Position numbers and translations under genes: made by a program. From contig NC_088306.1 in assembly GCF_032854445.1 (NCBI RefSeq), positions 22,603,764 to 22,667,763 on the forward strand: a stretch of DNA of 64,000 bases, in the 5' to 3' direction. This DNA comes from Liolophura sinensis. Lineage: Eukaryota > Mollusca > Polyplacophora > Chitonida > Chitonidae. The notes beneath the pieces are model-generated. The model had not been told where the DNA came from. It searched no databases and saw nothing but the letters and a program-made list of their open reading frames with translations. Positions 1-15,000 of the stretch are shown here, one piece after another; the first letter of the stretch is position 1, and each line of letters starts with the position of its first letter.

Positions 1-35
1 TCCCTCAGAATATGCTGCATCTCTCCTGACTTAAC
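1..35 (-). CDS. RUBCN: RUBCN exon 20, cut by window edge
   Basis: Acceptor TACTTGTTTGTAG at 36-37. The visible 35 nt encode [11 protein letters not shown], resembling the VKxGxLxxxLREL segment that precedes the C-terminal Cys/His cluster in this family. The exon and the rest of the RH domain continue below base 1. Confidence 0.75.
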
Positions 36-3000
36 CTACAAACAAGTACAACTCACTGCTGTAATTCTTCAACCTTTTTGCATGTTTACAAGATGTTTAT
101 TCAAGTATATTCAGAGGGCATTGTTCTGTGTAGACCAATAAAATTATACTTTTTTTGAAGCCCTGAAATTGGTTAATCCAACCAATGTAGTTTTTTCTAC
201 AAAATCAAATAAAAAATGTGTATAAATTGCACTCAAAGTTGCTCTTTGATAGGCGAAAAGGTTGAGGAATTAGGGTATATACAAGTATATACAGGTATAT
301 ACAGGTATGTATATGTAACACATGGTTTATCAGGTCTAGTTATTTATTTATTTATTTCATTGTTGAAATACTCAAGAATTTCCACTTGTACAAAGAAGGT
401 TAAAGATGGTTGGTTTCTTTGGAGGAATCCAAAGTGCCGAGCATAAACCACTGACCTTTGGCAACATACTGATGAACTTTCCTAATTATGATGCATAGAT
501 ATGCACATCATAATAGTGGTGGAAGACAACTGGTTTACAACGAACCCTAGAGTGTGCGTTACACCAATGCGGTCTCTGTGAGTTCAAGTCCAGCTCATGC
601 TGGCTTCCTGCCAGCAACCTGCAGGTCTGCCAGCAAACTGCAGATGGTCGTGGATTCTGCCCGGTTTCCACCCACCATAATGCTGGCCGCCATCATATAA
701 GTGAAACATTCTTGAGTATGGCGTAAAACACCAATCAAATAAATAAATAAATAAATTACGAAAATGACACCAAAATGATCTGTTTCTGTCAATAAAGATG
801 AAAGCATCATAACACTGTGCAAATGATTTCACTACACCCAATAGTTCTCTCAGAATGTTCCAAAATACTGGAGTGGTGGTTGAAGAACAAAGGTATGCAC
901 ACACTAGTACCACATTGATTCACACATTCCTAGATTTATCTTTACTCAGACCATACCTTGAGCAAATCTGCCACAGAGTAGAGCTGACTCTCGTCTGTCC
1001 AGTGGGAAGGTAACCTTTGTATGTCCTCATACAATCTGGGGGATAGAGAGAGAGAGAGAGAAATGACTAGGTTTGAATCTGCCAGACTAGGTTTGAATCT
1101 GCCAGATTAGGTTTGAATTTGCCAGATTAGGTTTGAATCTGCCAGACTAGGTTTAAATCTGCCAGACTAGGTTTGAATCTGCCAGACTAGGTTTGAATCT
1201 GCCAGATTAGGTTTGAATTTGCCAGACTAGGTTTCAATGTTTAAGGTAGAAATAAAGCTTCTGTCAAGTAGCCTGCTCATTTACCTGTTGGCTGATTTAC
1301 AAATCCTCAGCAAATTTCCCAGGTGATGTAACTGTGTACGTAAGTCTCTCACTCCGGTCAACGATCCCACTTTCCTATACAAGCCTGGGTTGACGTCCTC
1401 TAGGTTAAACAAAGGGTTGTCAAACAGCTTAGTTAACAAGTCCCGCGAGAAGTTTGAGACGGCGTATCGCGTGAAGTCCCACTTCTGTAGAATGCGACCA
1501 GGGATGTAGCAGAGGGAGTTTGTGTGGCAGCACTGACAAAAGTATTTACCCAAGTATTCGCAGTACCGAAATCTCTTCACATAGCCTGGCAACATTGGAA
1601 GTAAAATGTACATGTAATTTGTGCATAGCAATAACAAAGTTCAAAATTGTTTATTTATTACTGTTAATACACCACAATGTAGACCAAGTACAGAAACCAT
1701 CAAACTTAACGAGCAATCAAGTGAAGTTTTCATTTAACAAAAGGTTTCCAAAAAAAAAGTTTGTGCAAATAATATTCTCTTGCAAACTAGGGATTTATGT
1801 TAAATCATGGTTCTGCCCATTCAAGTAAAAATGATGCTGAATTTCGATTGAAGCACTGTATGAAGCAACAAGATACTAGAATACAATGGCTAGTGACCTA
1901 GCTCTCAGAAGTAGGCATCGTCTAACTACATGTAGCTCTTTGTTCTCTGTGTGGACTACATGCTGATGGGCGTTGTTCTAAAGCTGATGCTAAATTATTT
2001 GTTGTCACATCTTTAAACAGATCCATAATATTAAGATCTTTTAACAATTCCATAATATGTACTATATCTGTATAGGACATAAGACTCACCTGGTTCCACC
2101 TTCATACCACAGCCTGCACAGCGGTCGTTCTGTTTGGCCAGGATCACATTACGCCTGAAAGAAACAAACACAGCAATGGGTAAGTGACTGAGAAAAAATG
2201 CATCGAGTAAAATGACCTAATGTTTCACACGAGTTACTGTCCTTCACTTTCACATAATCTGAGTTGGTGGCCAGACCACAGAAGAGAGTGATTAGCTGCC
2301 TGCTTGTTCGATTACCGTGCATGGCACATAGCAACTCTGGTTGCTAAACCTCGCCACATGGGATCAAGTCACTAAAACTAAGGTGTGCAAATCTCCCATC
2401 TAGCAGGCCTACATGTACATCTCTAAATATACCCATGAATGAAAATAAAGAAAGAACAAACCTTTAAAACACTGTCTCAAAGCATGATCACTCCTAACAA
2501 GAAATGTGCATGCACAACGTACACTGTAGACGAACTGATTATTCGGGTTAGGCTACCTGAAAGTCACCTCACATCGTTATCTGGTGAACGGTTGTCTGCT
2601 GAGAGCCCTCATTATGCAATGAATACGTGTATACATGTATTTTAGCTAAAAATGCATTTCACTGAGAAATATCTAAGGGCCATATCTAGAAAAACATTAA
2701 ATGTTCTGATCCCAAACTTCAATGGTGACATTCTGACTGTACATAAAGAAATTTGAAAAATGCAACTTAAAATGATGCTTTCTAAGAGCTTTAAAGCCTG
2801 TGAGGTAAAAGAAATTTGTATAAAAACTAAATTTTTTATTGGTAAACCATCACATTTTTGTTTAATTTATGTCCTAGTTTCAATAAAGCTTGATTAGTTT
2901 GGGCGGCAAACAGTTTGGGAGCCCAAACGTTTTCCAGAACCAAAATGACTCTAGATGTGGCCCTGATCTGTCATTAGCTTCCCGTGTCCATGTAATTCCA

Positions 3001-6000
3001 ATTTAGAATGTCAGTTTACATGCACATTTTGTTTCTTTACAGTCGAAACCGTTTTCCTATTGCAGAAGAGTTCCTTTTCCCCCGTTTTTTTTAATATCTC
3101 CATTAAACACAGGAAACATACTCCACACGGGGATTCCCAAAACTACCATGATATACTTTTATCCCCTTTCGGTAGCGCTGTGTTCGAGTCCAGGATATCG
3201 GGAGACAGGATTTGTTTGAATTGTTATCACATTAACAGTTCACACAACACCATCAATGGCTTTATAAACAAAATGTTTTATGATTTCCTGTATACAGTTT
3301 TGCCCAGACGTGACACACGTATCACTAGCAAGCAGTAAGATTATAGTTTTGCCCTTCACCAGCAAAAAAACCTATGACAGATGGGTAGACACACAGAAAT
3401 GTTGAGTCCTGTGATTGTAAGGGGATTGTATCTATCTACATGTAGATAAAAACAATCTGTAGGACTAAAATTTCGTCTGAGGGGAGTCGATTGAATATTA
3501 AGTAAATAAAGTACTCATGTTTACCAAATATGGGCAGTGGTTGACAGTTTTTCAAATTATGCCAGAATGAACAAGAAATGTATAGCTGGAGCTGTGCACA
3601 TGCACGTGTGTAGGTGTCACGTTGATCGCAATTTGACATCTTCATCTTGTCTGCTGGTGGGCCTTTTTGCATGTATGGATTTGGGGTGTGCTAAATTCTG
3701 CAACAGCTCTGTAAACGGAGACCCTTACAGATTAAAAACGGATATTTGACAGGACACTGCACATGCGTAAAGGTACTGGGTAGGCCTAATCACCCTTAAT
3801 CTCCACAGCATTTTCTCCCAAAATCCCAATTGTCACACAACAAGGATAATATAACAATCAACCTGCTGCGAAGTGCACGTACTAAAATTGTTATGATCAA
3901 AACTGAGAAAAACATGAACTGCTGGTGGTAGGTGCACAGGCTAACTACTCAGTGAAGTGAAGTGTGAGCTTGTTTATTACATTCTTGAACTGTCAGTAGA
4001 TCAACCCTGATGCTCTCCTGTGGCGCTCAGCCCCTATCAATGCAGTGAATCCTGCGATACATCTTCCGAGTCCCAGGGCAAAGCTTTAGGTCATTTACTG
4101 TATGTATAGTGAATGCATATACATGTGTGTGCACATGCAACTGAAGAGTTACAAGCATTCTATATCCCTTTGTCTCGTATCCCAATAAAACCTTTTGAAC
4201 ATGATCATATTATCATGACACTTTAGTATAACCATGCAAGAAAACCCCAAGCCAACCCAAAACCCAATTCTAACTGTATCACAATATATCACGTAACATC
4301 CAAACTGTATTGATGAAAATCAAAAATGTTTTAAATAGTTCTACACGGACAATAAAACTCACGCTAAACAGACGTTTATAACAAATTTCTCTTATATACA
4401 TTTTTAGTTTACCTGTAAAAATCTAGTTATTTAATTATTAAATATTATTTAATTAGGCAGTTAGTTAATTAATTACCTAGTTGATTTACTCCTCTTTCTG
4501 CAGGGCGAAGTACACACTATAATTTTCTCCAAAATGTTCACACGTACAGAATGTCTACAAGTGATAAAATTAATAAAAAGAGGGCAGTTGAACTTACTTC
4601 CTGTACGGCTGAATGTTGAAGATGATCTGAGCTCTTGGTGGAGCCCATTCTAAGTTGCCTCGGATACGTGGCTGAAATGACAAAGATAAACAGTTGAAAT
4701 AGTGCCCCAAAATCATTCAAATCAAAAGAGAACTTCACCTCTGAGTGAAACCATACATGTGCCTCACTTATAAATTGATATCACGTACACAGAAATTTGA
4801 CAACACATACCAGGTACAGGTACACGTATAAACTTAAGTATGGAGAGGTTACAGCGTGAAGCGCAGTGTTTGCAGCTTTATGAAAAGCTAGATCTTGTTA
4901 GATTTGGTTCCATAATGTGTAGAATCCTGTCAATGCTTCTAGTAACATGTGGTGGTGAATAAGACTCTTAGAAATGTAAGGTATATTAGCATGTTCAGTT
5001 AGTTGTTATTTTTAGTCTCTATTTTTTTATGTGTATCTTATAGTTTACAATATCTGGCACTCAAACTGAACAAGACAATTCTCTAGCAAATGCTATACTT
5101 TGTGTTGTTTCAATGTACATTAAACAGAATTTAACGACTGAGGTTCCAAAAATATTATTTTATATGAACTGTATCAAAACACTTACTCTTTTTGTTGTTC
5201 TAAAAAGATCAGAGTTTTCGCCATCATCAGGTGAGATGGGATAGGAGTCAGGAAGGGGGAGTAACTGTGCAAAAACAACAGTTCATATTTCAATTCACAA
5301 GGTGTGCATGTGCATCTATTACATGCATATTTGGCAATATTAACCTAACAAATATCAGTTTCATGTGTACATTGTTTTTTTTATTTTTCAGTTAAAGTTA
5401 AAAAAACTAAGCTCAAATATATAATACAATAGCAGTAACAAAGACATAAGTGCAAGGAAGTTTACAGAAACAGAAAAGAAGTGTACAGAAACAGAAAGGA
5501 AGTGTACAGAAACTAATGATACAGTTCAGCTTTTTCTTGCTGTTGACATTGTATCCAGACGCTGAGTTGTTCAAAATTAATCTTGAAATAACAGTGAAAC
5601 TGTGTTTTTGCCAGAAAACAGCAACAGAACGTCCTGTTGCAGAGACAAGATTTTTTTAATGATCTAGAGTTGATTAAGCTATTGTACTAGCACAACTTAC
5701 GGCTTGTGGAGCATCTTGTTCTGACACAAGCCACTCCAGGTCTGACGCTTTTGGTAACTGTTTCTCAGAGAACTTCTTCAGCAGGGAAATAGCCACAGAC
5801 TCAGCCGACACATATGACCCTGTACTCTCCAATATAGAACTGAAAATGAAAACGTACAAGAAAAGTCAGGTTGTGACCCATCAGAGATTGTCATGAGTCA
5901 TTTAATACTAGTTTAATATGAACTCACCATCTTTTACAAGTTAGAGAACTGATGTAGTTTTGTAGATTAACCACCTTCTGTCCAAGTAGACCACCTATTC

Positions 6001-9000
6001 TAAATTTGAGACCCAAATTTTTGGTAAATAAGCAGTAACTCCTCACCTGACCTTTCCTAACACTTTAGGTGAGGTAGAGAGATGATGATTCCATAAACTG
6101 AATGAAGAAATTTGAAGGAAGGAGTTTTCTAAATTTCTTACATACACCATAATTACTGTACACGATATAACATTTTGTTTGTTGTTAACTTGCTTATTCT
6201 GTCAGGTTCTAAGGGTTGATCTCAGAAAGGTATTCTGAAGGTTCTTTGAAAGGTCGCAAGATAAATCCACCGGAAAAAGGGTAAATTTTAGTAACAAAAG
6301 TAATTTTATGACTATTATTGACTTTAAAAATGCACTTTTTGGGGCAAAATTTTAGGTCATTAACCACAGTCCTGAGAATGGTTTGACCCGTTCCTGCACT
6401 GATTCTTAATATGATATGTCCACAGTTTGACATAATTCTTATTCATCTAAGGGTTCAATACAATGTAATTTCAATGACCATGTTCTCTTCTGGTTTACCT
6501 TTGCCATTCCACCATAACTGTGTTGGTCCGCACAATATCAGCATCTGTAACACACACATTACACTTTAAATTTTATCATTAGCTCTCATAACCACTGCTT
6601 GTCACAATACGGCTGAAATACTCTCAAGCCATAATCATTTATTCATGACCACTGCTTCTAGCCACGTTTCTCCCGTTTTCTCCAACCATGATCCTTCCAC
6701 ACTGTGTAAGTGGAATATTCTTGGGTTTAGCGTAAAAACCTAATCAAACAAAAAATCCAAGCTACTGAAACTCCTGAAATACAGTACGAGTACTTCAGCA
6801 TAAAAATGAAACTAACTACTGTTAATCTTCAACCTTTTCGATGTCCTCAGCATCTTTTTCAGTGAAATTTATGAATACAATTATAATGAAAATGATGCTA
6901 AATTGATTTGTTTGTGTCCCTAAAGATGCAAGCTACATATTAACAGTGCAATTATTTCTCTACACCCTGCGGTTCTCTTGAAATTTTTAAAATATCAGTC
7001 TCAGGGGTGGTTGAAAAGGTTGAAGAATTTGGGTAAGAATTAGGTAAGCTTTAATCAAATTGTTGCCAGGCCATACAGAAACTACTGACCATTGTTCAAG
7101 TTCTAACACTACAGAGACTACAAACTTATATCTGAGTAGTTTCATAAAGAGGATATAAATTTCAGGAGGCAAGCGAACATGAGTTAAAATTCCAAGTTAC
7201 TTCCTCTTGTTTTGGATTACAAGGGTTTTATTTTTTGTTTGTAAAGAAGATTCTGTGGAAGAACACAAAAAAACCTATGCAGATGTAGAATATTGCCTAA
7301 TACTAAGTTTGTCAACAATTTAAACACAAAGTTTTAAAGAACTAAGTTTTGTGAAAGGGAAGAGTTAGGGTAAGTCTGCAGGTAAATGTAAAGGTGTAGA
7401 TACACATCATATAAGAGCTCAATATCAGGTAGATGTTTGACTGCTTAACACCTACCTGAGTAGAGTGAAGCCATGGAGAGGGAAAGTCCAGAGTCCTTGA
7501 GGGTGGTCAGGTTGGAGGACTGAGTATCACCCACTGGGGAGGAGAAATAGGCTGATCGAACAACTGATTGATTGATTGATTGACTGACTTACTGGTACGT
7601 GACAAACATTACTGACTGGGTGGGACCCACTGGGGAGGAGAAAAAGGCTAACTGAACAACTGATTGATTTACTGATAAGTGTCAAAAATTAGTGACTGGG
7701 TGGGACCCACTGGGCAGAGAAACAGGCTGACTGAACAACTGATTGACTGATTTACTGATAAATCATTAGAGGACTGGATGTGAACCACTGGGGAGGAGAC
7801 ACAGGCTGACTGAACAACTGATTGATTGATTGATTGACTGACTTACTTACTGGTACATGACAAACATTACTGACTGGGTGGGACCCACTGGGGAGGGGAA
7901 AAAGGCTGACTGAACAACTGATTGACTGATTTACTGATAAGTGTCAAACATTAGTGACTGGGTGGGACCCACTGGGGAGAGAAACAGGCTGACTGAACAA
8001 CTGATTGACTAATTTACTGATAAGTGTCAAACATTACTGACTGGGTGGGACCCACTGGGCAGAGAAACAGGCTGACTGAACAACTGATTGACTGATTTAC
8101 TGATAAATCATTAGAGGACTGGATGTGACCCACTGGGGAAGAGACACAGGCTGACTGAACAACTGATTGACTGATTTACTGCTAAGTGACAAACATTAGT
8201 GACTGGGTGGGACCCACTGGGGAGAGAAACATGCTGACTGAACAACTGATTGATTGATTTACTTATAAGTCAAAAGAGGATTGGGTGTGACCCACTGAGG
8301 AGGAGAAACAGGTTGATTGTTTGATTGATTGATTGGCTTATAAATGACAAACATTAGAGGTCTGGGTGTGACCCACTGGGGAGAGAAAGAGGCTGACTGA
8401 ACAACTAATTGACTGATAACTGACACATCAGTGACTGGGTGTGACCCAATGGGGAGGAGAAACAGGCTGACTGATTGATTGATTGACTGATTGGCGAATA
8501 AATGACAAACATCAGAGAAATAGGTAGACTGATTGGCTGATTGAAGGGTTTATTGATTTGCACAAAAAAAGGCACAGTAACTTTGAGAATTGTATACAAT
8601 GGGAATCGGGTTGGCCACTTATTAGTGAATTTATAATTCACTTGTCATCGCTTGTCATCTGGGATGGATATCAGGAAATTAGTGGAAGTGACTGACAGAC
8701 TGTGAAGTCATAGATGAGGACAAATTGTACAAGAATTTATAGATTATTCAGCATTATTTTTAACATGAATTTTACAGGCTTCATGAAAATTTATAGACAA
8801 ACAGAAAATTGGCATTTTTAAGAGTTCCAACATCACAAATAAACATAAATTTATTTGTAGTCTACTTCTAGGAAATTGCACACTGATATCTTGTAATTGT
8901 AGTTTTGAACATTTTCTGTACAAAGTTGGGAGGCGTAATGATGACTCACGTGTCAGCTCTATCTCTCTGTCATCAACATCATCGTCACTGGATCCAGATT

Positions 9001-12000
9001 CATCTGTAACAAGGGGAGACAACTCTTTACAAACCACAACACCCACAATGAAAGGTACATGTATCACATATGGAAAATCCCCACGATGACATATTATTCA
9101 TCTAGAAGGAGATATTTTGTGAAATGCCTACATGGAAGAAATGTAATACATACATGAAAGAAAGGTAATACATGCATGCAAGAAAGTTACATGTATGTTT
9201 TAATTATGATACACATTTATTGATTTGAGCAGTGTTTTTACACAGCACACGAGAATACTTCACATATATGACAGTGTTTTCAGGTTGTAGAAAACCCCAC
9301 ACTAGTGAATCAGCCAATGGTTGATGTTTGTTTTTACAGATAGAGTATATGACTGTGTTTCAGGTTGTAGAAAACCCCACACTAGTGAATCAGCCAATGG
9401 TTGATGTTTGTTTTCACAGATAGAGTATATGACAGTGTTTCAGGTTGTAGAAAACCCCACACTAGTGAATCAGCCAATGGTTGATGTTTGTTTTTACAGA
9501 TAGAGTATATGACTGTGTTTCAGGCTGTAGAAAACCCCACACTAGTGAATCAGCCAATGGTTGATGTTTGTTTTTACAGATAGAGTATATGACTGCGTTT
9601 CAGGTTGTAGAAAACCCCACACTAGTGAATCAGCCAATGGTTGATGTTTGTTTTTACAGACAGAGTATTAAAAGACGATTATTTTATGGAAAAACGCCAA
9701 TTTTATTTGGTCTTTTATGGGTGAGTCAACACTCACAAAATCCAGAAATAGTATTACAGTAAATCTACCTTTTTATTTATTTATAATTATTTTTTAATGA
9801 TTTTCCTATATTTCGTGGCTTTCCGATCACGTAAATATGTCTTTAACACATTTCCCACACATTAGACGATGTTTTCAGTTTATTTTTCATTCCATAGCCC
9901 CCACCGACATTGAAAAAGATTCACCCTGCCCATAAACAAATATTTAAAATGGTGTAGCCTAGGTGAAGTATAGAATGAATGTTTATCCAACTATATGCAC
10001 TGTTCCAAATTTGTGATCCAACAGCTAAATTTTTGGTAATTAAGCGATGCCCCCTTACCTGACCCTTCGTAAGACTCATTGGGTGACGTAGGAGAATAAG
10101 AACTGTTCGTTGTGGCTATAAAATCAACACAAACAATAACAACTTGTAACAATATACAAGAAAATAAAACTGCCAAATAAAACGGAAGAGTGCACTATGA
10201 CTCAAATAGATTACAATGTCATCAAAAGGTACACACCTGTTGCTTGAAATGGATGCATAAATAAATGGGCCATAAGTCACATACCTTTATATGTATTCAT
10301 GAAAACATCCACAGCTGGTAACCGCTACCATTTAAATCCCACCCCTTTTTTTTTTTGGCCAACACTGATATTCACAAAAAACAACATTTGTGCATTTGAT
10401 GACATTTAAACCAAAAAGAACACAATATCTTTTTCACACAATCTATAGCACCAAAAACAATAAACAACAATTTTTTAGAAAGTGGAAAGCATTCAGAGAA
10501 ATATGACAATACTTGTGACCAAATAGTTTGATTTTATACGAAAAGGACATATTACATGCAAGCTTCAACACATGATACACAATTCACCACATTTCACAAA
10601 AACAATGAAATCTTATGGGTCATGTTACAAAACTGTTGCAGCTGCTTTGCCTTCTTCAACTGCCTTTTTCACATTCTGTGACAGTTTTGGTCAACTTGTC
10701 AGATAGTCTTTCTGTTACATTTTGACATGATTTTGGTTAATTATCACAGGATGGGGTTTTTTTTCTGTCACATTTTGGGTTAAACTTTCACATGGCATTT
10801 TGTTGTAACAGTTTTGGTCTTTTGTGCTTGACACCACCAACAAAAAAAAATCACACAACATTAAAATGTAAAGAATTTGCGTTGACTTACTTTCTGTTCT
10901 CCCATCACTTAACAGCCGATAGCCCTTTGCTTTCTGGAATGTAGAATGGCCTTTATTAACATTTACTCATTCATTTCATTGGAGTTTTTATGCCCTACTC
11001 AAGAGTATTTCACTTGATATATGATGGCGGCCAGCATTATGGTGAATGGTAACTAGGCAGAGCCTGGGAGAAACACATGGCCCTCAGCAGATTGCAAGTA
11101 ATGTTCTGTAAATAATCTGATAATTACTGAAAAGAATTACTGCTCTACGAAACAATCTGACACTAAGCAAAACTCTCTGCCTCGTGGATTGATGGTTATA
11201 ATTTTTTTAAAAATAAGAATACCTCATATTTCTTTGATCACTTGGTGAATACATAATGCTACAGTCCACCTCCAACAGGAAAACACCAATGATTGCATCT
11301 GCCAGATATTGACACTTAACTTTGTGTTCAATTCAACAATGAAAATTACTACCTGTACATGTATGTTCTACAAAATATCCCCTGCCCCCGACTCTCCAAG
11401 GGGGTCATTCTTGTTGGCAATTGAAAACTAAAATTCCAAGTATAAGCAAATGCAGAGACATATCCCTGACCTCATGGGCTCGTTCCTGATTGAAGATTAC
11501 AAAAACTGTAAATCAATTCCTCAGTCTCTCACCATATATTATTGGTCACATGGTTACCCAGTGACAGGATATGGTAATATATGGTGTCTGTAACCCTCAT
11601 ATTTTTTCTGTATTGTGTCACTGAGTAATTGTGTGACAAATTTATCCTTCAAAGGGCATATTAATTCAACGCAGAAGGCTGATGTATAGGTGAATTGCTT
11701 CAGGGCTGTTATTGTTTTCACAGCTGAATAAAGACAGATAACCTAGTCAGAAAATGAATATGGCATCGGCTGCACCAAACGGGTAAATACACATCCCCCA
11801 CATCACTGTTTCTGTCCAATGAAAACTGGAGTATTTTGTCTAATGCTGGATAATATAACAAGTCCCTTACCTCGTGGAGTCGTTCTCGTCGGCGGATCCG
11901 GATCCTCTGTTTCAGCTCCTGGATCTCCTCATCAGAGTCACCCTCCTCATGATCCGATGCCGAGCGAGGAGTCAGCACGTGGTTCCACTTCATCTGCTCT

Positions 12001-15000
12001 ATCGCTGCGATCAGCGCCTCTGATATACTGAAGTGAGCATTCTCCTGCAAACATGTGACAAATGATACATTTGAAGCAAACCAGTTCTCTGCAACCTAAA
12101 ACCCCACCCTAGCCATTTAAGGCTGGCCTTAGTTTTATCCATCACAAGTTTTGTGCAAAGGGAGATAATCATGATTAATGGGTCATCCAAACTGAGTCTT
12201 GATGTTACCTTGTAATTCAATTTGTGGATGCACTGCTAAAGTATTTCAAAATAACAGACACATTTTTGTGTCCTTGGACATTATACTGTTACTGCCCCCC
12301 CAAAAAGTTTTTAATAAATTTTGTTAACCATGGTCAGATACATTCTACACAGAAATTTACAGAAGTTGCTTAAGACCTGAAATATTTCTCAAATGATCCA
12401 AACTGAAGTTCTGACATGGGCAGTTGTAACAGCTTCAGCGAGAACATGTGTACAACAAATGAATAATTATGGTTTCAGGTGCAAATTGACAGACCTTGTC
12501 TATGTTGGCACAGGTGTGAAAATCCTGAGAAGAGAGGTAACTCCGTAAGGACTGTCCCTGAGCAGGTTTGGGAAAATACCCTTCTGTGTTCTCGGTAAAG
12601 CTTGCACGTTTAAAGTCTAACAAGGAAAGAAACGCTGCCATTACAAAAACAATCAAAAAGAAATTGAATAAATAAATTAAGGAAAAAAAAAAAAAACAAA
12701 ATTATATGATAGCAACAAGTTTTAAGATTTATTTATTTGTTTGTTTATTTTATTGAATATTTTACTTATATGAAAATTGATGGTGTTCAGTTTTATGGTT
12801 GGATGAAAACGCAATGTCCTGTGTAAACCATCGACCTTTGGCAAGTTACTGACAAACTTTTCCATATGTGCACACCACATTGGTGGCAGACGAATGTTCA
12901 CCAAGGAATATGAGACTCTACTAATGGCCAGAAGTATGCATGTGCATGTGATGAGAATTAGGGAGGAAAATTTACATTAATAAATATTTGTAATTCCAGA
13001 AATTCTCCATATTTGAATGTCTTCTTTTCTATAATCTGATGAGACATTAGATTAACCATGTGACCCAAAGTACAAACGTGTACCTTATCATAAATGCCAC
13101 AGCACCTTCTTTATTACACAAACTTGTATTGACCCTAGCACTTTTGATGATTTTTTATTTCTTAGCCTCTAAAATCAAAATCTGTCGCTCTATTCAGCTT
13201 TACCATTTGTACGAAAAAATGTTAAACCATATACACATAAGCGAAACTAGGATAACTGGAGACACATGTTATACAGATTTTAAAATCACAGGATGTACGA
13301 CTTCCAAGACAGACTCCTACGCCCCCTCCCCAGTTCGACACCTTCTGCTAAATACATGTGAATTGTGCTATAAACTGTCAAGTAGTTTCAATGAAACATA
13401 CTGTATCTGTTAACAATTAAGAGTTTTTACCATGTTCATTCCACTTTTGACTCTGCAGTCCAGACTTTGGGAGTGAAGAGGAATGATTGGTCGGCTCAAC
13501 CAAAGTAGAATCTGATTGGTCGCTTGGATTATCGACACAAGAATTGTTCCGGTTCACTAGGGATAGGGAGTGCTGCAATGGCTGCCTATTAAGCCTGGAT
13601 GCAGCTGCTTCGGGTTTCACTGGTCGATGTAACACTTTCGAATTCCGCTGTTGTTGTGCTGAATTGTTATTCACACTTTCACAAGAGTTATTTCCCTTGG
13701 ACACTGTTAAATCACTTGACTGATTCCTCGATAAAGTGCTTCGAAAGCTATTTGCTATTTCTTGATCAAAGCTGTCATGCTCGTAGTTGAGGATATCGTC
13801 CAATAAATTATCTGGGCTAGTGGCCGTCAAGCCGCTGTCCGGACTCCGTGAAAATGTTTCCTCAGCATACTCTGAAGCTGACAAGGATTTGTGTTTAACG
13901 TTGCCATTTGAAATCTTTCCATTGGCACTGTGATAACTCCCTGTAGACATGTTCCGAGGTTTGGATTTCCTTGAAGCAAGCTTTCGTAAATTGTCAGAGC
14001 CCGACAAAATCTCCACATTCATTAAAGGGTCACTGTTTACCTTGTCCACTAGACTAAAACTGGTGTCCAACAAAGGAGAGTTAGACAAAGAGGAAGAACT
14101 CCCGCCTGACTTTTCTAACACGGATATCAAGGCATCCTTCGCTGATGTCATAGAATCATCCATTGCAGATTCTGCCAAACAATGAAAGTACATACATAAT
14201 TTAATTTATTAGGTACATGCGAATACAAAGTTCAAGTCCTTCCACTAATAACAATATTGCACTCACTACCCATCTGCCTACACACACACACACCAGGTAT
14301 TGTCATTACGCATATTTTCTTGAAAGATACTGACTCCCCCCCACACACCCCACCCCCACCCCCACCTTTGCTGGAGTTTTATACATGACTTATAACATCA
14401 CTTTGGTCAGGCCATCCAGGAGTCACCTTGTATCAAGAGTGTCTATACTGACATATATATAATGCTGCCTCAGTAAAACACCATGCTGCGGACACCATTT
14501 ACCTTTATGCCGCCCACTAAGCCAGGATTGTTGATGTCAAAGTTTTACGTATGATTTAACTTAGTCTTGAAGCCATTCAGCTATCTCAATACAGTTCTTT
14601 CAAAGTGAGGCTAGTGGTCAATACACCCACATTTAGTCTTGTTGACACAACTTAGTATGGGAAATCTCAGAGATCAATGGTTCAAATTCCCAACTGCATG
14701 GTAAGCCCCATCAAACATAACACGCACTGACCTATATTATAAGGTAGAACATGTTCCACTGATGGTCCCAGGATGCTCTCTGATTTGGGAGAGGTGAAGG
14801 GTGGGGCCAATGCCCAGACATCCTGACTTGAACCTTTCCGCCGCCCCATGTCGGCCAATGAGGAGAGCTGGTTGATGGGCAGAGAAGCACTTCGGATGTG
14901 CGAGACTCTCTTGTGGCGTGTTATCTGAAATGAACAAGAACAAACCATGTAGGCATATAACGTGTCAGAGTCAATACAGACGATGGAAATAGTTAACTGG

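Noticed and set aside
1066-1240. Possibility that the 20-bp array is also a splice-junction minisatellite (TGGCAGATT also occurs in exon 19)
   Set aside because: Only nine bases are shared, the array does not abut the exon edge, and the unit lacks a pyrimidine tract or donor consensus.
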